Positions 1 to 5,846 of a stretch of DNA of 9,083 nt are shown in pieces; the stretch's first letter is position 1, and each line of letters opens with the position of its first letter. Source of the stretch: Lachnospiraceae bacterium UBA3287 (GTDB lineage: Bacteria > Bacillota > Clostridia > Lachnospirales > Lachnospiraceae); assembly GCA_002362155.1 (NCBI GenBank), contig DETN01000092.1, positions 5,760-14,842 on the forward strand. Direction: 5' to 3'. Under the pieces are notes generated by a model. That model had not been told where the DNA came from, did no database searches, and worked only from the letters and a program-made list of their open reading frames with translations. A program made the position numbers and the translations under genes.

Positions 1-327
1 ATAGCAGTGGCCGCCTACGGCTACGGAGCCGCCAACCTCCGGAATGATGCCATGCCCGAGCTGCAGCACAACATATCCCAGACCCTCTGGGTCTGCGGCT
101 ATCTTTTCCTGGCAGCCTTCGGCGTCCTGGCCCTGACCCTGGTCATCCGCAAATACCTGGGCATCCGGAACGGCCTTATGACCGGCATCCTCTGCTTTGC
201 CGCCATGTTCACCTTCCCCCAGATCCTGATCATGCTGGGCGCCGCCTATGTCTTCTCCCCGGATTTCCATACGGCCCTGATGCAGCCAAGGCAGGAGGCG
301 CCACGGCGCCCCAGGGGCATGCTCTGA
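1..327 (+). CDS. C-terminal fragment of an unidentified integral membrane protein
   Basis: The reading frame is open from the first base of the window to a TGA at 325-327, so this is the C-terminal 108 residues of a gene that begins upstream. A GTG at position 7 could be read as a start, but no ribosome-binding site can be seen and the frame continues to the edge. Two hydrophobic stretches, about residues 27-49 and 58-85 of the visible part, look like membrane helices joined by a short basic loop (IRKYLGIRN). The tail is short, rich in Arg and Pro, and ends PRGML. I do not recognise the family. The gene converges on the DUF523-GNAT gene, with only five bases between the stop codons. Confidence 0.6.
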   Translation: MAVAAYGYGAANLRNDAMPELQHNISQTLWVCGYLFLAAFGVLALTLVIRKYLGIRNGLMTGILCFAAMFTFPQILIMLGAAYVFSPDFHTALMQPRQEAPRRPRGML

Positions 328-332
328 TCCCC

Positions 333-1229
333 TCAGGACCTGGAAAGGTCTTTTTCCATCCGGATGCAGTCAAAGGTGGGCCCGTGCAGAAGGGTCCCGT
401 CCGTGACATGGTAGCCCAGCTTTTTATAAAAATCCACAGCCACGTCCCGGCTCTCCACCACGGCTTTTTCAAAGCCCAGGTCGGAGAGCCATTTTTCTGC
501 CTCCAGGACCACCTTTCTTCCAAGACCCTGCCCACGGTATTCCGGCAGGACCACCACCCTGCCGATCATGGCTTCTCCCTGCCCCAGTTCATAGAAGCGG
601 CAGGTGGCTATGGGAAAGCTGTCATCCGTTATAAGGATATAGTCTGTGCCCTCCCCGTCGTGGTCGTCGAACTCCGCTTCCAGGGAGATATGATGGGCCC
701 GGCCCATGCCCTGGATCCGGACATAGAAGGCCCCGGCCCTGTGGGCAAGAGACTCTGCCCGGATGACTTTAAGCCCTGTCTTTTCTTCTGCCCCGGCCGC
801 TTTCCCTATGCTTTCCAGATATTCCTTTTCCGTAACGGCAGGAATCCCCGCCTTTCTGACCATATCAGCAAAGATCCCGTCTGCAGAAACATATCCCCCG
901 TCAAAGAGGCCGTTGTGGATCCTTCCGATGCCGCAGGAGGGGGAATCCGCCTTCAGGATGGCAGCGCTGCAGCCCTTTTCCCTGCAGAGGGCCATGGCCT
1001 TTTCCGCTCCCCGCAAAAAGGCCTCCGTCACGTCCTCTCCTTCCCGGTTCAGGACCCTGCCCTCCCGGATCTCGCTGGGAATGCGGGGGGTGGGAAGCCC
1101 TCCCAGGACCTCGGGACAGACCAGGAGGACCTCCTCCCTCTTCGCAAGCTCCATGATCTCCGGGACTCCCTTGCTTTTTCCGTCATAGCGGCAGGGATAT
1201 CCTGCCAGGCATCTGCTGATCACATACAT
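333..1229 (-). CDS. DUF523 (TudS-like) / GNAT acetyltransferase fusion protein
   Basis: This is a 298-residue cytoplasmic protein with two domains. Residues 1-145 match DUF523, the family of the [4Fe-4S] 2-thiouracil desulfurase TudS. Visible motifs are SRCLAG near the N-terminus, CPE followed by GGLPTPR, the G-DVT segment, and LKADSPSCG. Cys7, Cys38 and Cys99 are the likely three cluster ligands, as known for TudS. Residues about 153-298 form a GNAT domain, with the acetyl-CoA-binding motif RGQGLG at 232-237 and a typical end (FYKKLGYHV, then MEKDL). The start is supported by AAGGAGGAG at 1237-1245, seven bases upstream. A thiolated-base salvage role for the first domain is family knowledge; the acetylation substrate is unknown. 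No frameshift separates the domains, so the fusion appears real. Confidence 0.88.
   Translation of the reverse strand: MYVISRCLAGYPCRYDGKSKGVPEIMELAKREEVLLVCPEVLGGLPTPRIPSEIREGRVLNREGEDVTEAFLRGAEKAMALCREKGCSAAILKADSPSCGIGRIHNGLFDGGYVSADGIFADMVRKAGIPAVTEKEYLESIGKAAGAEEKTGLKVIRAESLAHRAGAFYVRIQGMGRAHHISLEAEFDDHDGEGTDYILITDDSFPIATCRFYELGQGEAMIGRVVVLPEYRGQGLGRKVVLEAEKWLSDLGFEKAVVESRDVAVDFYKKLGYHVTDGTLLHGPTFDCIRMEKDLSRS
337..355 (+). terminator. Small intrinsic terminator after the membrane-protein gene
   Basis: GACCT (337-341) and AGGTC (346-350) form a stem with a GGAA tetraloop, followed directly by five T (351-355). A G-T and an A-T pair (335-336 with 351-352) could lengthen the stem. It starts nine bases after the membrane-protein stop codon. 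It lies inside the 3' end of the convergent DUF523-GNAT coding region, so the sequence serves both strands. The stem is short, so efficiency is uncertain. Confidence 0.45.
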
Positions 1230-1264
1230 GAAGACTCTCCTCCTTAAAAGGCTTTCCTTCCGGT

Positions 1265-1293
1265 ATTATACATTTCCTCCGGGAGGCAGGGAA
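1265..1293 (-). promoter_or_regulatory. Candidate promoter of the DUF523-GNAT gene
   Basis: On the minus strand a perfect TATAAT lies at 1270-1265. A weak -35 candidate, TTCCCT, lies 17 bases further upstream at 1293-1288. The spacer contains an 11-base palindrome, CCTCCGGGAGG (1276-1286), which could be an operator or chance. Transcription would start about 30 bases before the ATG at 1229. The -10 is convincing; the -35 is poor. Confidence 0.4.
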
Positions 1294-1295
1294 TA

Positions 1296-1310
1296 AAAAT
1301 GCATCATTTT
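1296..1310. repeat. Inverted repeat AAAATG-CAT-CATTTT in the divergent intergenic region
   Basis: AAAATG (1296-1301) and CATTTT (1305-1310) form perfect six-base arms around CAT. The repeat lies just upstream of the candidate -35 of the leftward gene and over 60 bases before the candidate control region of the rightward unit. It could be an operator for a dimeric regulator. The region is AT-rich, so chance is possible. Confidence 0.25.
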
Positions 1311-1361
1311 CCGGCCCGGGATGGCAAAACAGCTGACAAAAACCCGGTCCTCCTGTTTTCT

Positions 1362-1383
1362 TTTTAATATAAATGCATTAAAA
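1362..1383 (+). promoter_or_regulatory. Inverted repeat overlapping a possible promoter of the TAXI-GltS unit
   Basis: TTTTAAT (1362-1368) and ATTAAAA (1377-1383) are perfect seven-base arms separated by eight bases. The segment overlaps two -10-like sequences, TATAAA (1368-1373) and TAAAAT (1379-1384). No good -35 box lies at the right distance, so the promoter assignment is weak and might need an activator. The position, 43 to 65 bases before the lipoprotein ATG, is right for control of the three-gene unit. The binding protein is unknown. Confidence 0.3.
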
Positions 1384-1426
1384 TACACACGTATACAAAA
1401 TTCTCACATGATCAAGGAGGGTAAAG

Positions 1427-2392
1427 ATGAAAAGAATCAGCTATGGCACAGCCGCTGCCTGTCTCCTCTGTCTCTGCCTGCTGCTTTCGGGCTGCGGGGG
1501 CACAGGGAAGGCCATCCGCTTCGGCACGGCAGGCGTGGGCGGCAACTATAACACCTTCGGACAGACCTTTGCGGGCCTTCTTGCTTCCCAGGAAGATCCC
1601 ATGGAGATCGAGGTCAAGGTCACGGCAGGCTCCGCCGCCAATCTCCGTCTTATGTCGGAGGATTATATCCAGCTGGCCATTTCCCAGACCGACGTGATCA
1701 GCTCCGCCTGGAACGGCACGGACGCCTTCAGCGAAAAGGCTCTGACCGGCTACGGGGCCGTGGCGGGACTTTATACGGAAGTATGCCAGTTCATCACCAG
1801 AAAGGATTCCGGCATCAAATCCATCAGGGACCTGCGGGGAAAGAAAGTCAGCGTGGGCGAAGCGGAATCCGGCTCCGAAGTCAACGCCGTCCAGATCCTT
1901 CTGGCCTACGGCCTCAACGAAAAGCTGGTGGAGGAAGTCAACCTCAACTATACCGACGCGGCAAAGGCCCTGCAGAACGGGGAGATCGACGCCTTCTTCT
2001 GCACGGCAGGCGTTCGGACCACCGTGGTGGAGGAGCTGGCCAGGCAGGTGGACATACGCCTGCTGCCCATAACCGGCGACGAGAGAAAATCCCTGATCGG
2101 CACCTATGATTTCTATACCACCTATACCGTACCGGCCGGCACCTATACCGGCATGAACAAGGACGTGAAGACCATCGGCGTAAGAGCCGTCCTCCTGGCC
2201 AGCAACAAGCTCCCGGAAGGGGACGTTAAGAAGATCACCGCCGCTCTCTTTAAAAATGCGGACCAGCTCCAGCTGGCAGTCCCCGTGGATTTTACTCTGA
2301 CGGAGGAAAGCGCGGTCCAGGATATCCCCATTCCCTTCCATCCCGGCGCGGCGGCCTATTATGAAGAAGCCGGCGTCAGCATCGGAAAGTAA
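1427..2392 (+). CDS. TAXI-family substrate-binding lipoprotein
   Basis: This is a 321-residue extracytoplasmic solute-binding protein of the TAXI family, which normally feeds TRAP transporters. It starts with KR, a hydrophobic signal segment (about residues 8-21) and a lipobox LSGC, so Cys23 should be lipidated and tether the protein outside the membrane. Family-typical segments follow: GTAGVGGNYNTFG (33-45), TAGSAANLRLM (66-76), QLAISQTD (82-89), LRGKKVSVGEAESGSEVNA (136-154), DAFFCTAG (188-195) and PFHPGAAAYYEEAG (303-316). Length is normal. AAGGAGG (1414-1420) fixes the start. The next gene begins 15 bases after the stop and encodes a GltS-type carrier, not a TRAP membrane subunit. The ligand is unknown; characterised TAXI proteins bind carboxylates such as glutamate or 2-oxoglutarate, so an organic or amino acid is the best inference. 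Confidence 0.93.
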   Translation: MKRISYGTAAACLLCLCLLLSGCGGTGKAIRFGTAGVGGNYNTFGQTFAGLLASQEDPMEIEVKVTAGSAANLRLMSEDYIQLAISQTDVISSAWNGTDAFSEKALTGYGAVAGLYTEVCQFITRKDSGIKSIRDLRGKKVSVGEAESGSEVNAVQILLAYGLNEKLVEEVNLNYTDAAKALQNGEIDAFFCTAGVRTTVVEELARQVDIRLLPITGDERKSLIGTYDFYTTYTVPAGTYTGMNKDVKTIGVRAVLLASNKLPEGDVKKITAALFKNADQLQLAVPVDFTLTEESAVQDIPIPFHPGAAAYYEEAGVSIGK

Positions 2393-2407
2393 GTAGGAGG
2401 TGGAACA

Positions 2408-3598
2408 ATGCTTTCGATCACTCTGAACATGTATCAGACCCTGGCAGTGGCCGTCATCGCCCTGCTTCTGGGCGCTGTCATCCGAAGGAAAGTCTCCTTT
2501 CTGGAGCGCTTCTGCATTCCCGCTCCCGTGGTGGGGGGACTGCTTTTCGCCATCCTGACCTGCATCCTCTACGTGGCAGGCATCATGGAGGTCACCTTTA
2601 CCGATACTCTGCGTGAAGTCTGCATGGTCTTCTTCTTTACCTCTGTAGGCTTCCAGGCCAACCTTAAGATCCTGAAGACCGGCGGAAAGTCCCTTCTGCT
2701 CTTCCTGGTCCTGGTCATCATCCTGATCATCGGCCAGAACATCCTGGCAGTGGGCCTTTCAAAAGTCCTCAGTCTGGACGCCCTGGTGGGCCTGTGCACC
2801 GGTTCCATCCCCATGGTGGGCGGACACGGCACGGCAGGCGCCTTCGGCCCGGTCCTGGAGGACTTCGGCCTTGTGGGGGCCACTACGGTCTGCACCGCGG
2901 CGGCCACCTACGGCCTGATCTCCGGCTCCCTGATCGGCGGCCCCATTGCCAACCGCCTGATCCTCAAGTATGATCTCTTAAAGACAGCGGTCACAGATGA
3001 CGACAGCCTTCTGGTGGAGGACGAAGCCCACCATGTAAGGAACCTGAGCAACTACGCTCCCGCCACCTATCAGCTGGTCCTGGCGGTGGGTGCCGGCACC
3101 CTGGTCTCCTACTTCCTGTCCATGACAGGCATGACCTTCCCCATCTATATCGGCGCCATGATCGTGGCGGCCGTCATCCGGAACGTGGGAGAATATACCG
3201 GCTGGTTTGAGATCCATATGGGCGAGATCAACGATATCGGCGGCATCATGCTCTCTCTTTTCCTGGGCATTGCCATGATCACCCTGAAGATCTGGCAGCT
3301 GGCCGAGCTGGCCCTGCCCCTTCTGATCCTTCTGATCGGCCAGACCATCTTCATGTACCTGTACGCCAATTTCGTGATCTTCAATGTCATGGGACGCAAC
3401 TATGACGCGGCGGTCATTACGGCGGGCACCTGCGGCTTCGGAATGGGCGCCACCCCCAACGCCATGGCCAACATGCAGGCCATCTGCGACAAGTTCGCCC
3501 CTTCCATCAAGGCCTACATCCTGATCCCCATCGTCGGTTCGCTCTTTGCCGACTTTATCAACAGTCTTGTGATCACCTTCTTTATCAACCTTGTATAA
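2408..3598 (+). CDS. gltS: GltS-family sodium/glutamate-type symporter
   Basis: This is a 396-residue polytopic membrane protein with about ten hydrophobic segments. Its length is close to that of E. coli GltS (about 401). The two hallmark re-entrant motifs of the inverted-repeat fold are present: GSIPMVGGHGTAGAFG at 132-147 and CGFGMGATPNAMANM at 342-356. FFFTSVGFQANL (75-86) and the C-terminal end (IPIVGSLFADFINSLVI) also follow the family pattern. A hydrophilic loop near 191-213 separates the two halves. Family members import L-glutamate or related acids with sodium ions. TAGGAGG (2394-2400) precedes the ATG. The gene sits between a TAXI lipoprotein and a small repeat protein in one apparent operon, suggesting that this carrier works with a binding protein, which ordinary GltS does not need. 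The substrate is therefore uncertain and the symbol denotes the family only. Confidence 0.92.
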   Translation: MLSITLNMYQTLAVAVIALLLGAVIRRKVSFLERFCIPAPVVGGLLFAILTCILYVAGIMEVTFTDTLREVCMVFFFTSVGFQANLKILKTGGKSLLLFLVLVIILIIGQNILAVGLSKVLSLDALVGLCTGSIPMVGGHGTAGAFGPVLEDFGLVGATTVCTAAATYGLISGSLIGGPIANRLILKYDLLKTAVTDDDSLLVEDEAHHVRNLSNYAPATYQLVLAVGAGTLVSYFLSMTGMTFPIYIGAMIVAAVIRNVGEYTGWFEIHMGEINDIGGIMLSLFLGIAMITLKIWQLAELALPLLILLIGQTIFMYLYANFVIFNVMGRNYDAAVITAGTCGFGMGATPNAMANMQAICDKFAPSIKAYILIPIVGSLFADFINSLVITFFINLV

Positions 3599-3627
3599 GC
3601 ACCGGGAAAACGGAAAGGAGAAGTCAA

Positions 3628-3975
3628 ATGAGCGGTCTGAAGCATACCATAGAAGTGATTGAGGAAAAGATCGAAAAGGGCCTGGAAGCCGTCCATCTGA
3701 AGAAAAGGAAGGCCGGGAATGCCGGGGAACAGGAGCATACAGAGAACACCGTCTCTGTGGATTCCGAAAATCTGGCCATGCCCGAGATCCATCTGAAGAA
3801 AAAGGAAGAGGCGAAAAAGGGCGCCGGCGAATATTCGGTGGAGACCGAAAGCCTGGCCGTCCCCGAAGTCCATACCGGCAAGGTGGACCTGGAGCCCGAA
3901 AAGAAGGACCACAAGGTCTCGGGCATCTCCTATGACAACCTGGCCATGCCGGAAGTCCACTTCAAAAAGAAATAA
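3628..3975 (+). CDS. Small charged protein with LA[MV]PE[IV]H repeats, third gene of the TAXI-GltS unit
   Basis: I do not recognise this 115-residue protein. It has no signal peptide or membrane segment and is rich in Lys and Glu, so it is probably cytoplasmic. Residues 3-24 can form an amphipathic helix, with Leu/Ile/Val at 4, 8, 11, 15, 19 and 22. Three full repeat units follow at 43-59, 70-86 and 99-115, centred on NLAMPEIHLKKK, SLAVPEVH and NLAMPEVHFKKK. A degenerate fourth unit (EAVHLKKRK, 20-28) ends the helix. The conserved His residues are 23, 55, 82 and 111. AAAGGAG (3614-3620) lies seven bases before the ATG. The gene begins 29 bases after the symporter stop, and a terminator follows 30 bases after its own stop. 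A role in controlling or scaffolding the neighbouring transporter is a guess from context. Confidence 0.8.
   Translation: MSGLKHTIEVIEEKIEKGLEAVHLKKRKAGNAGEQEHTENTVSVDSENLAMPEIHLKKKEEAKKGAGEYSVETESLAVPEVHTGKVDLEPEKKDHKVSGISYDNLAMPEVHFKKK
3754..3972 (+). repeat. Three in-frame repeat units in the small charged protein
   Basis: The units lie at 3754-3804, 3835-3885 and 3922-3972, each 17 codons long and centred on LA[MV]PE[IV]H. The core repeats every 27 to 29 codons. A partial fourth copy at about 3685-3711 shares the exact in-frame 15-base string TCCATCTGAAGAAAA with unit 1 (3692-3706 and 3788-3802), which points to duplication at the DNA level. The units are coding, not an intergenic array. 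Confidence 0.8.
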
Positions 3976-4005
3976 AAGGAAAGCCGGGAAGAACATCTGA
4001 AAGGT

Positions 4006-4039
4006 ACAGGCCGCAGGAAGAACCCCTGCGGCCTGTTTT
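4006..4039 (+). terminator. Strong intrinsic terminator of the TAXI-GltS unit
   Basis: ACAGGCCGCAGG (4006-4017) pairs perfectly with CCTGCGGCCTGT (4025-4036) around a seven-base loop. Four T (4036-4039) overlap the last pair. It lies 30 bases after the small-protein stop and 37 bases beyond the stop of the convergent kinase. It may also stop leftward transcription, but the minus-strand side has only a weak T-run (ACCTTTC). Confidence 0.88.
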
Positions 4040-4076
4040 CATGCATCTATGGATCTTTTTCTCTTCCGGGACCCTT

Positions 4077-5123
4077 TTACCTCTGGATCTCGAAATTCAT
4101 GTTCATAAGGCTCCGGATGGCGTTCGCGTCGTCGGTGATGTTGCCGTCGCCGTGGATGGTGTGCTTGAGGGCCGAGCTGGCCACTGCGAAGTCCACCATC
4201 TCCTGGGGCTCGTAGCCCTGTATCATAGCGTAGATCAGGCCGCTGGCAAAGGCGTCGCCGCCGCCCACTCTGTCCAGGATGGTGAAGGTAAAGAGCTTGC
4301 TCTCCCAGGTCCTGCCCTCATACCAGAGGTAGGCCTTGAGGCTGTTCTCGCTGCCGCTGTGGACATAGCGGACATGACGGGCAATGCACTTGATGTTGGG
4401 GAACTTCTCCACGAATTTCCTGAATACCAGGTCTTCGTCGCCAAAACCGGGCTGGCGGGGGATCCCGTCCTTCCAGTCTCCTTTGGAATGGTCCTCTTCA
4501 TCCTTCCACAGATGATAGGGCTCGATGCCGAAGAGGACATCCACGTAGGGCAGGCACTTTGTGCAGAAGTCTCTTGCCTCCTCCCAGGTCCAGAGGGTGG
4601 CCCGGAAGTTGCCGTCGAAGCTGATGGTCATGCCCTGCTTCTTGGCGGTCTGCAGCATGCGCATGATCAGGTCCGCGCAGCCGGGGCAGAGAGCCGGCGT
4701 AATGCCGGACAGGTGGAGCCAGTCAAAGTCCTTAAGCAGGGCATCCAGATCCACCTTGGAGAAATCGTACTCGGTGATGGCGGAATGCTTTCTGTCATAG
4801 GTGACCTTGGAAGCCCGGATCCCGTAGCCTGTCTCCAGGTAGTAGGTCCCCAGCCTGTGGGTGGGCGTCTCTTCGGCGGTGGCACGAATGACCGGCGTGC
4901 AGTGCACGTCGTTGGCACGGAGCCAGCGGATGGCGCTTTTGCCGATGGAGTTGTCCGGCACCACGCTGAAGAAGGAAGAATCCACGCCCAGGTTGGCAAG
5001 GGCCAGAGCGATGTTGGCTTCACTTCCGCCGTAGGAGGCTTCGAAGCTGCCGGCCATACGGATCTTTTCATAGTTGGGAGGCGTCAGCCGCAGCATGACC
5101 TCGCCTGCAGTAATAAATCTCAT
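4077..5123 (-). CDS. kdgK: 2-keto-3-deoxygluconate kinase (PfkB/ribokinase family)
   Basis: This 348-residue cytoplasmic kinase phosphorylates 2-keto-3-deoxygluconate (KDG) to KDPG, the substrate of KDPG aldolase. The ribokinase fold is shown by GGSEANIALALANLG (32-46) and by the PfkB C-terminal signature DRVGGGDAFASG starting at residue 284, in which Asp290 is the expected catalytic base. The N-terminus (ITAGEVMLRL) and the YYLETGYGIRASKV segment fit KDG kinases better than fructokinases. It is slightly longer than many KdgK proteins (about 310-340). AGGGAGGG (5128-5135) precedes the start. It is the last gene of the uronate operon, 67 bases after the DhuI-like gene. That gap contains a hairpin with a T-run, so its expression may be attenuated relative to the upstream genes. 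The assignment rests on family signatures plus the kduI and SDR neighbours. Confidence 0.9.
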   Translation of the reverse strand: MRFITAGEVMLRLTPPNYEKIRMAGSFEASYGGSEANIALALANLGVDSSFFSVVPDNSIGKSAIRWLRANDVHCTPVIRATAEETPTHRLGTYYLETGYGIRASKVTYDRKHSAITEYDFSKVDLDALLKDFDWLHLSGITPALCPGCADLIMRMLQTAKKQGMTISFDGNFRATLWTWEEARDFCTKCLPYVDVLFGIEPYHLWKDEEDHSKGDWKDGIPRQPGFGDEDLVFRKFVEKFPNIKCIARHVRYVHSGSENSLKAYLWYEGRTWESKLFTFTILDRVGGGDAFASGLIYAMIQGYEPQEMVDFAVASSALKHTIHGDGNITDDANAIRSLMNMNFEIQR

Positions 5124-5146
5124 CTTTCCCTCCCTGTTTGAGTCGC

Positions 5147-5179
5147 AAAACTTCCGGCGGAAATCTCTTCCGTCGGAAG
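5147..5179 (-). terminator. Hairpin with T-run between the DhuI-like gene and kdgK
   Basis: On the minus strand CTTCCGACGGAA (5179-5168) pairs with TTCCGCCGGAAG (5162-5151) around a five-base loop, with one A-C mismatch, and is followed by TTTT (5150-5147). It has the form of an intrinsic terminator but sits inside the operon, 11 bases after one stop codon and upstream of the kdgK ribosome-binding site. Partial termination or mRNA end protection would both fit. Confidence 0.6.
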
Positions 5180-5190
5180 CTTTCTCTTTT

Positions 5191-5829
5191 TTATTTCTTC
5201 AGTTCCCTGACCAGGTCAGCCAGAGCAGCGTCCTTGCAGTCCGCAAAGAAAAGCTCGTCGAAATGCTCGCCTGCGAAGGCGCCCTTGACCAGTTCGGGAT
5301 CCAGATCCTTCAGGATATCCGCAAGGGGCCTGAAAGCTGCGGCTCTGACGCCGTCCAGGATCTTCTTGTTCCTCTGCTCCGGAACGACTCTTTCCTTGGG
5401 ATAGCCGCCGCCGAAGGGCTCGCTGAAGAGCTTCTCGAAGATGTATTCCAGGTTCAGGTCTCCGCCCCAGCCGAAGCCCAGAGCGAAGGGAATGGAGATG
5501 GCGTTGCCGTCATTGATCTGGGCAAAGGTGTAGGCATCCAGGGGATTTGCCACATGGCCGCAGATCACGCCGGGGAAGGAATTGAGGGCCAGCATGGCGC
5601 CTTCGCCTGTTCCGCAGCCGGTGATGACAAAATCTGCCGCGCCGGTATTTAACAGGACCGCTGCCAGGATGCCGTTCTGGACATAGGTCAGCTGGGCGGC
5701 GTCATCCGCCGCATACATGCCGTAGTTCCTGACTTCGAAGCCCATGGGCTCCACTACCTTCTTCAGGGCCTTTTCGATGATGGCGTTCTTTGCGGCCTGG
5801 CTGTTCTCGTTGATCAGTGCGATTCTCAT
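5191..5829 (-). CDS. RpiB/LacA/LacB-fold isomerase, DhuI-like (probable unsaturated-uronate ketol-isomerase)
   Basis: This 212-residue cytoplasmic protein belongs to the RpiB/LacAB sugar isomerase family. The start at 5829 is preferred over an in-frame ATG at 5850, because AAAGGAG (5836-5842) lies six bases before it and MRIALINENSQAAKN is the usual N-terminus of this subgroup. The glycine loop GCGTGEG and Cys72 of the RpiB active site are kept. However, the N-terminal Asp-His of true ribose-5-phosphate isomerases is replaced by ENS, and the RRHNNAN phosphate-site motif by QINDGNA (104-110). This suggests a non-phosphorylated substrate. Streptococcal DhuI, an RpiB-fold enzyme, isomerises 4-deoxy-5-hexosulose uronate beside an SDR reductase, as here. 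The gene starts 17 bases after the SDR stop. The DhuI role is inference; kduI in the same operon covers the same step. Confidence 0.8.
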   Translation of the reverse strand: MRIALINENSQAAKNAIIEKALKKVVEPMGFEVRNYGMYAADDAAQLTYVQNGILAAVLLNTGAADFVITGCGTGEGAMLALNSFPGVICGHVANPLDAYTFAQINDGNAISIPFALGFGWGGDLNLEYIFEKLFSEPFGGGYPKERVVPEQRNKKILDGVRAAAFRPLADILKDLDPELVKGAFAGEHFDELFFADCKDAALADLVRELKK

Positions 5830-5846
5830 TTGATACTCCTTTCGGA

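Noticed and set aside
384..1247. A 287-codon plus-strand frame
   Set aside because: It is antisense to the DUF523-GNAT gene and shows no family features.
1321..1551. A 76-codon plus-strand frame as a leader peptide of the TAXI unit
   Set aside because: It has no good ribosome-binding site, runs out of frame into the lipoprotein gene, and its C-terminal half is only the shifted reading of that gene.
1412..2341. A 309-codon minus-strand frame
   Set aside because: It is antisense to the TAXI lipoprotein gene, which has a signal peptide, family motifs and a strong ribosome-binding site.
3754..3972. The regular repeats as a CRISPR array
   Set aside because: The units are in-frame coding repeats with imperfect DNA identity, and the intervening segments also code for the same charged protein.
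4041..5141. A 366-codon plus-strand frame
   Set aside because: It covers the kdgK gene in antisense and has no recognisable domain or ribosome-binding site.
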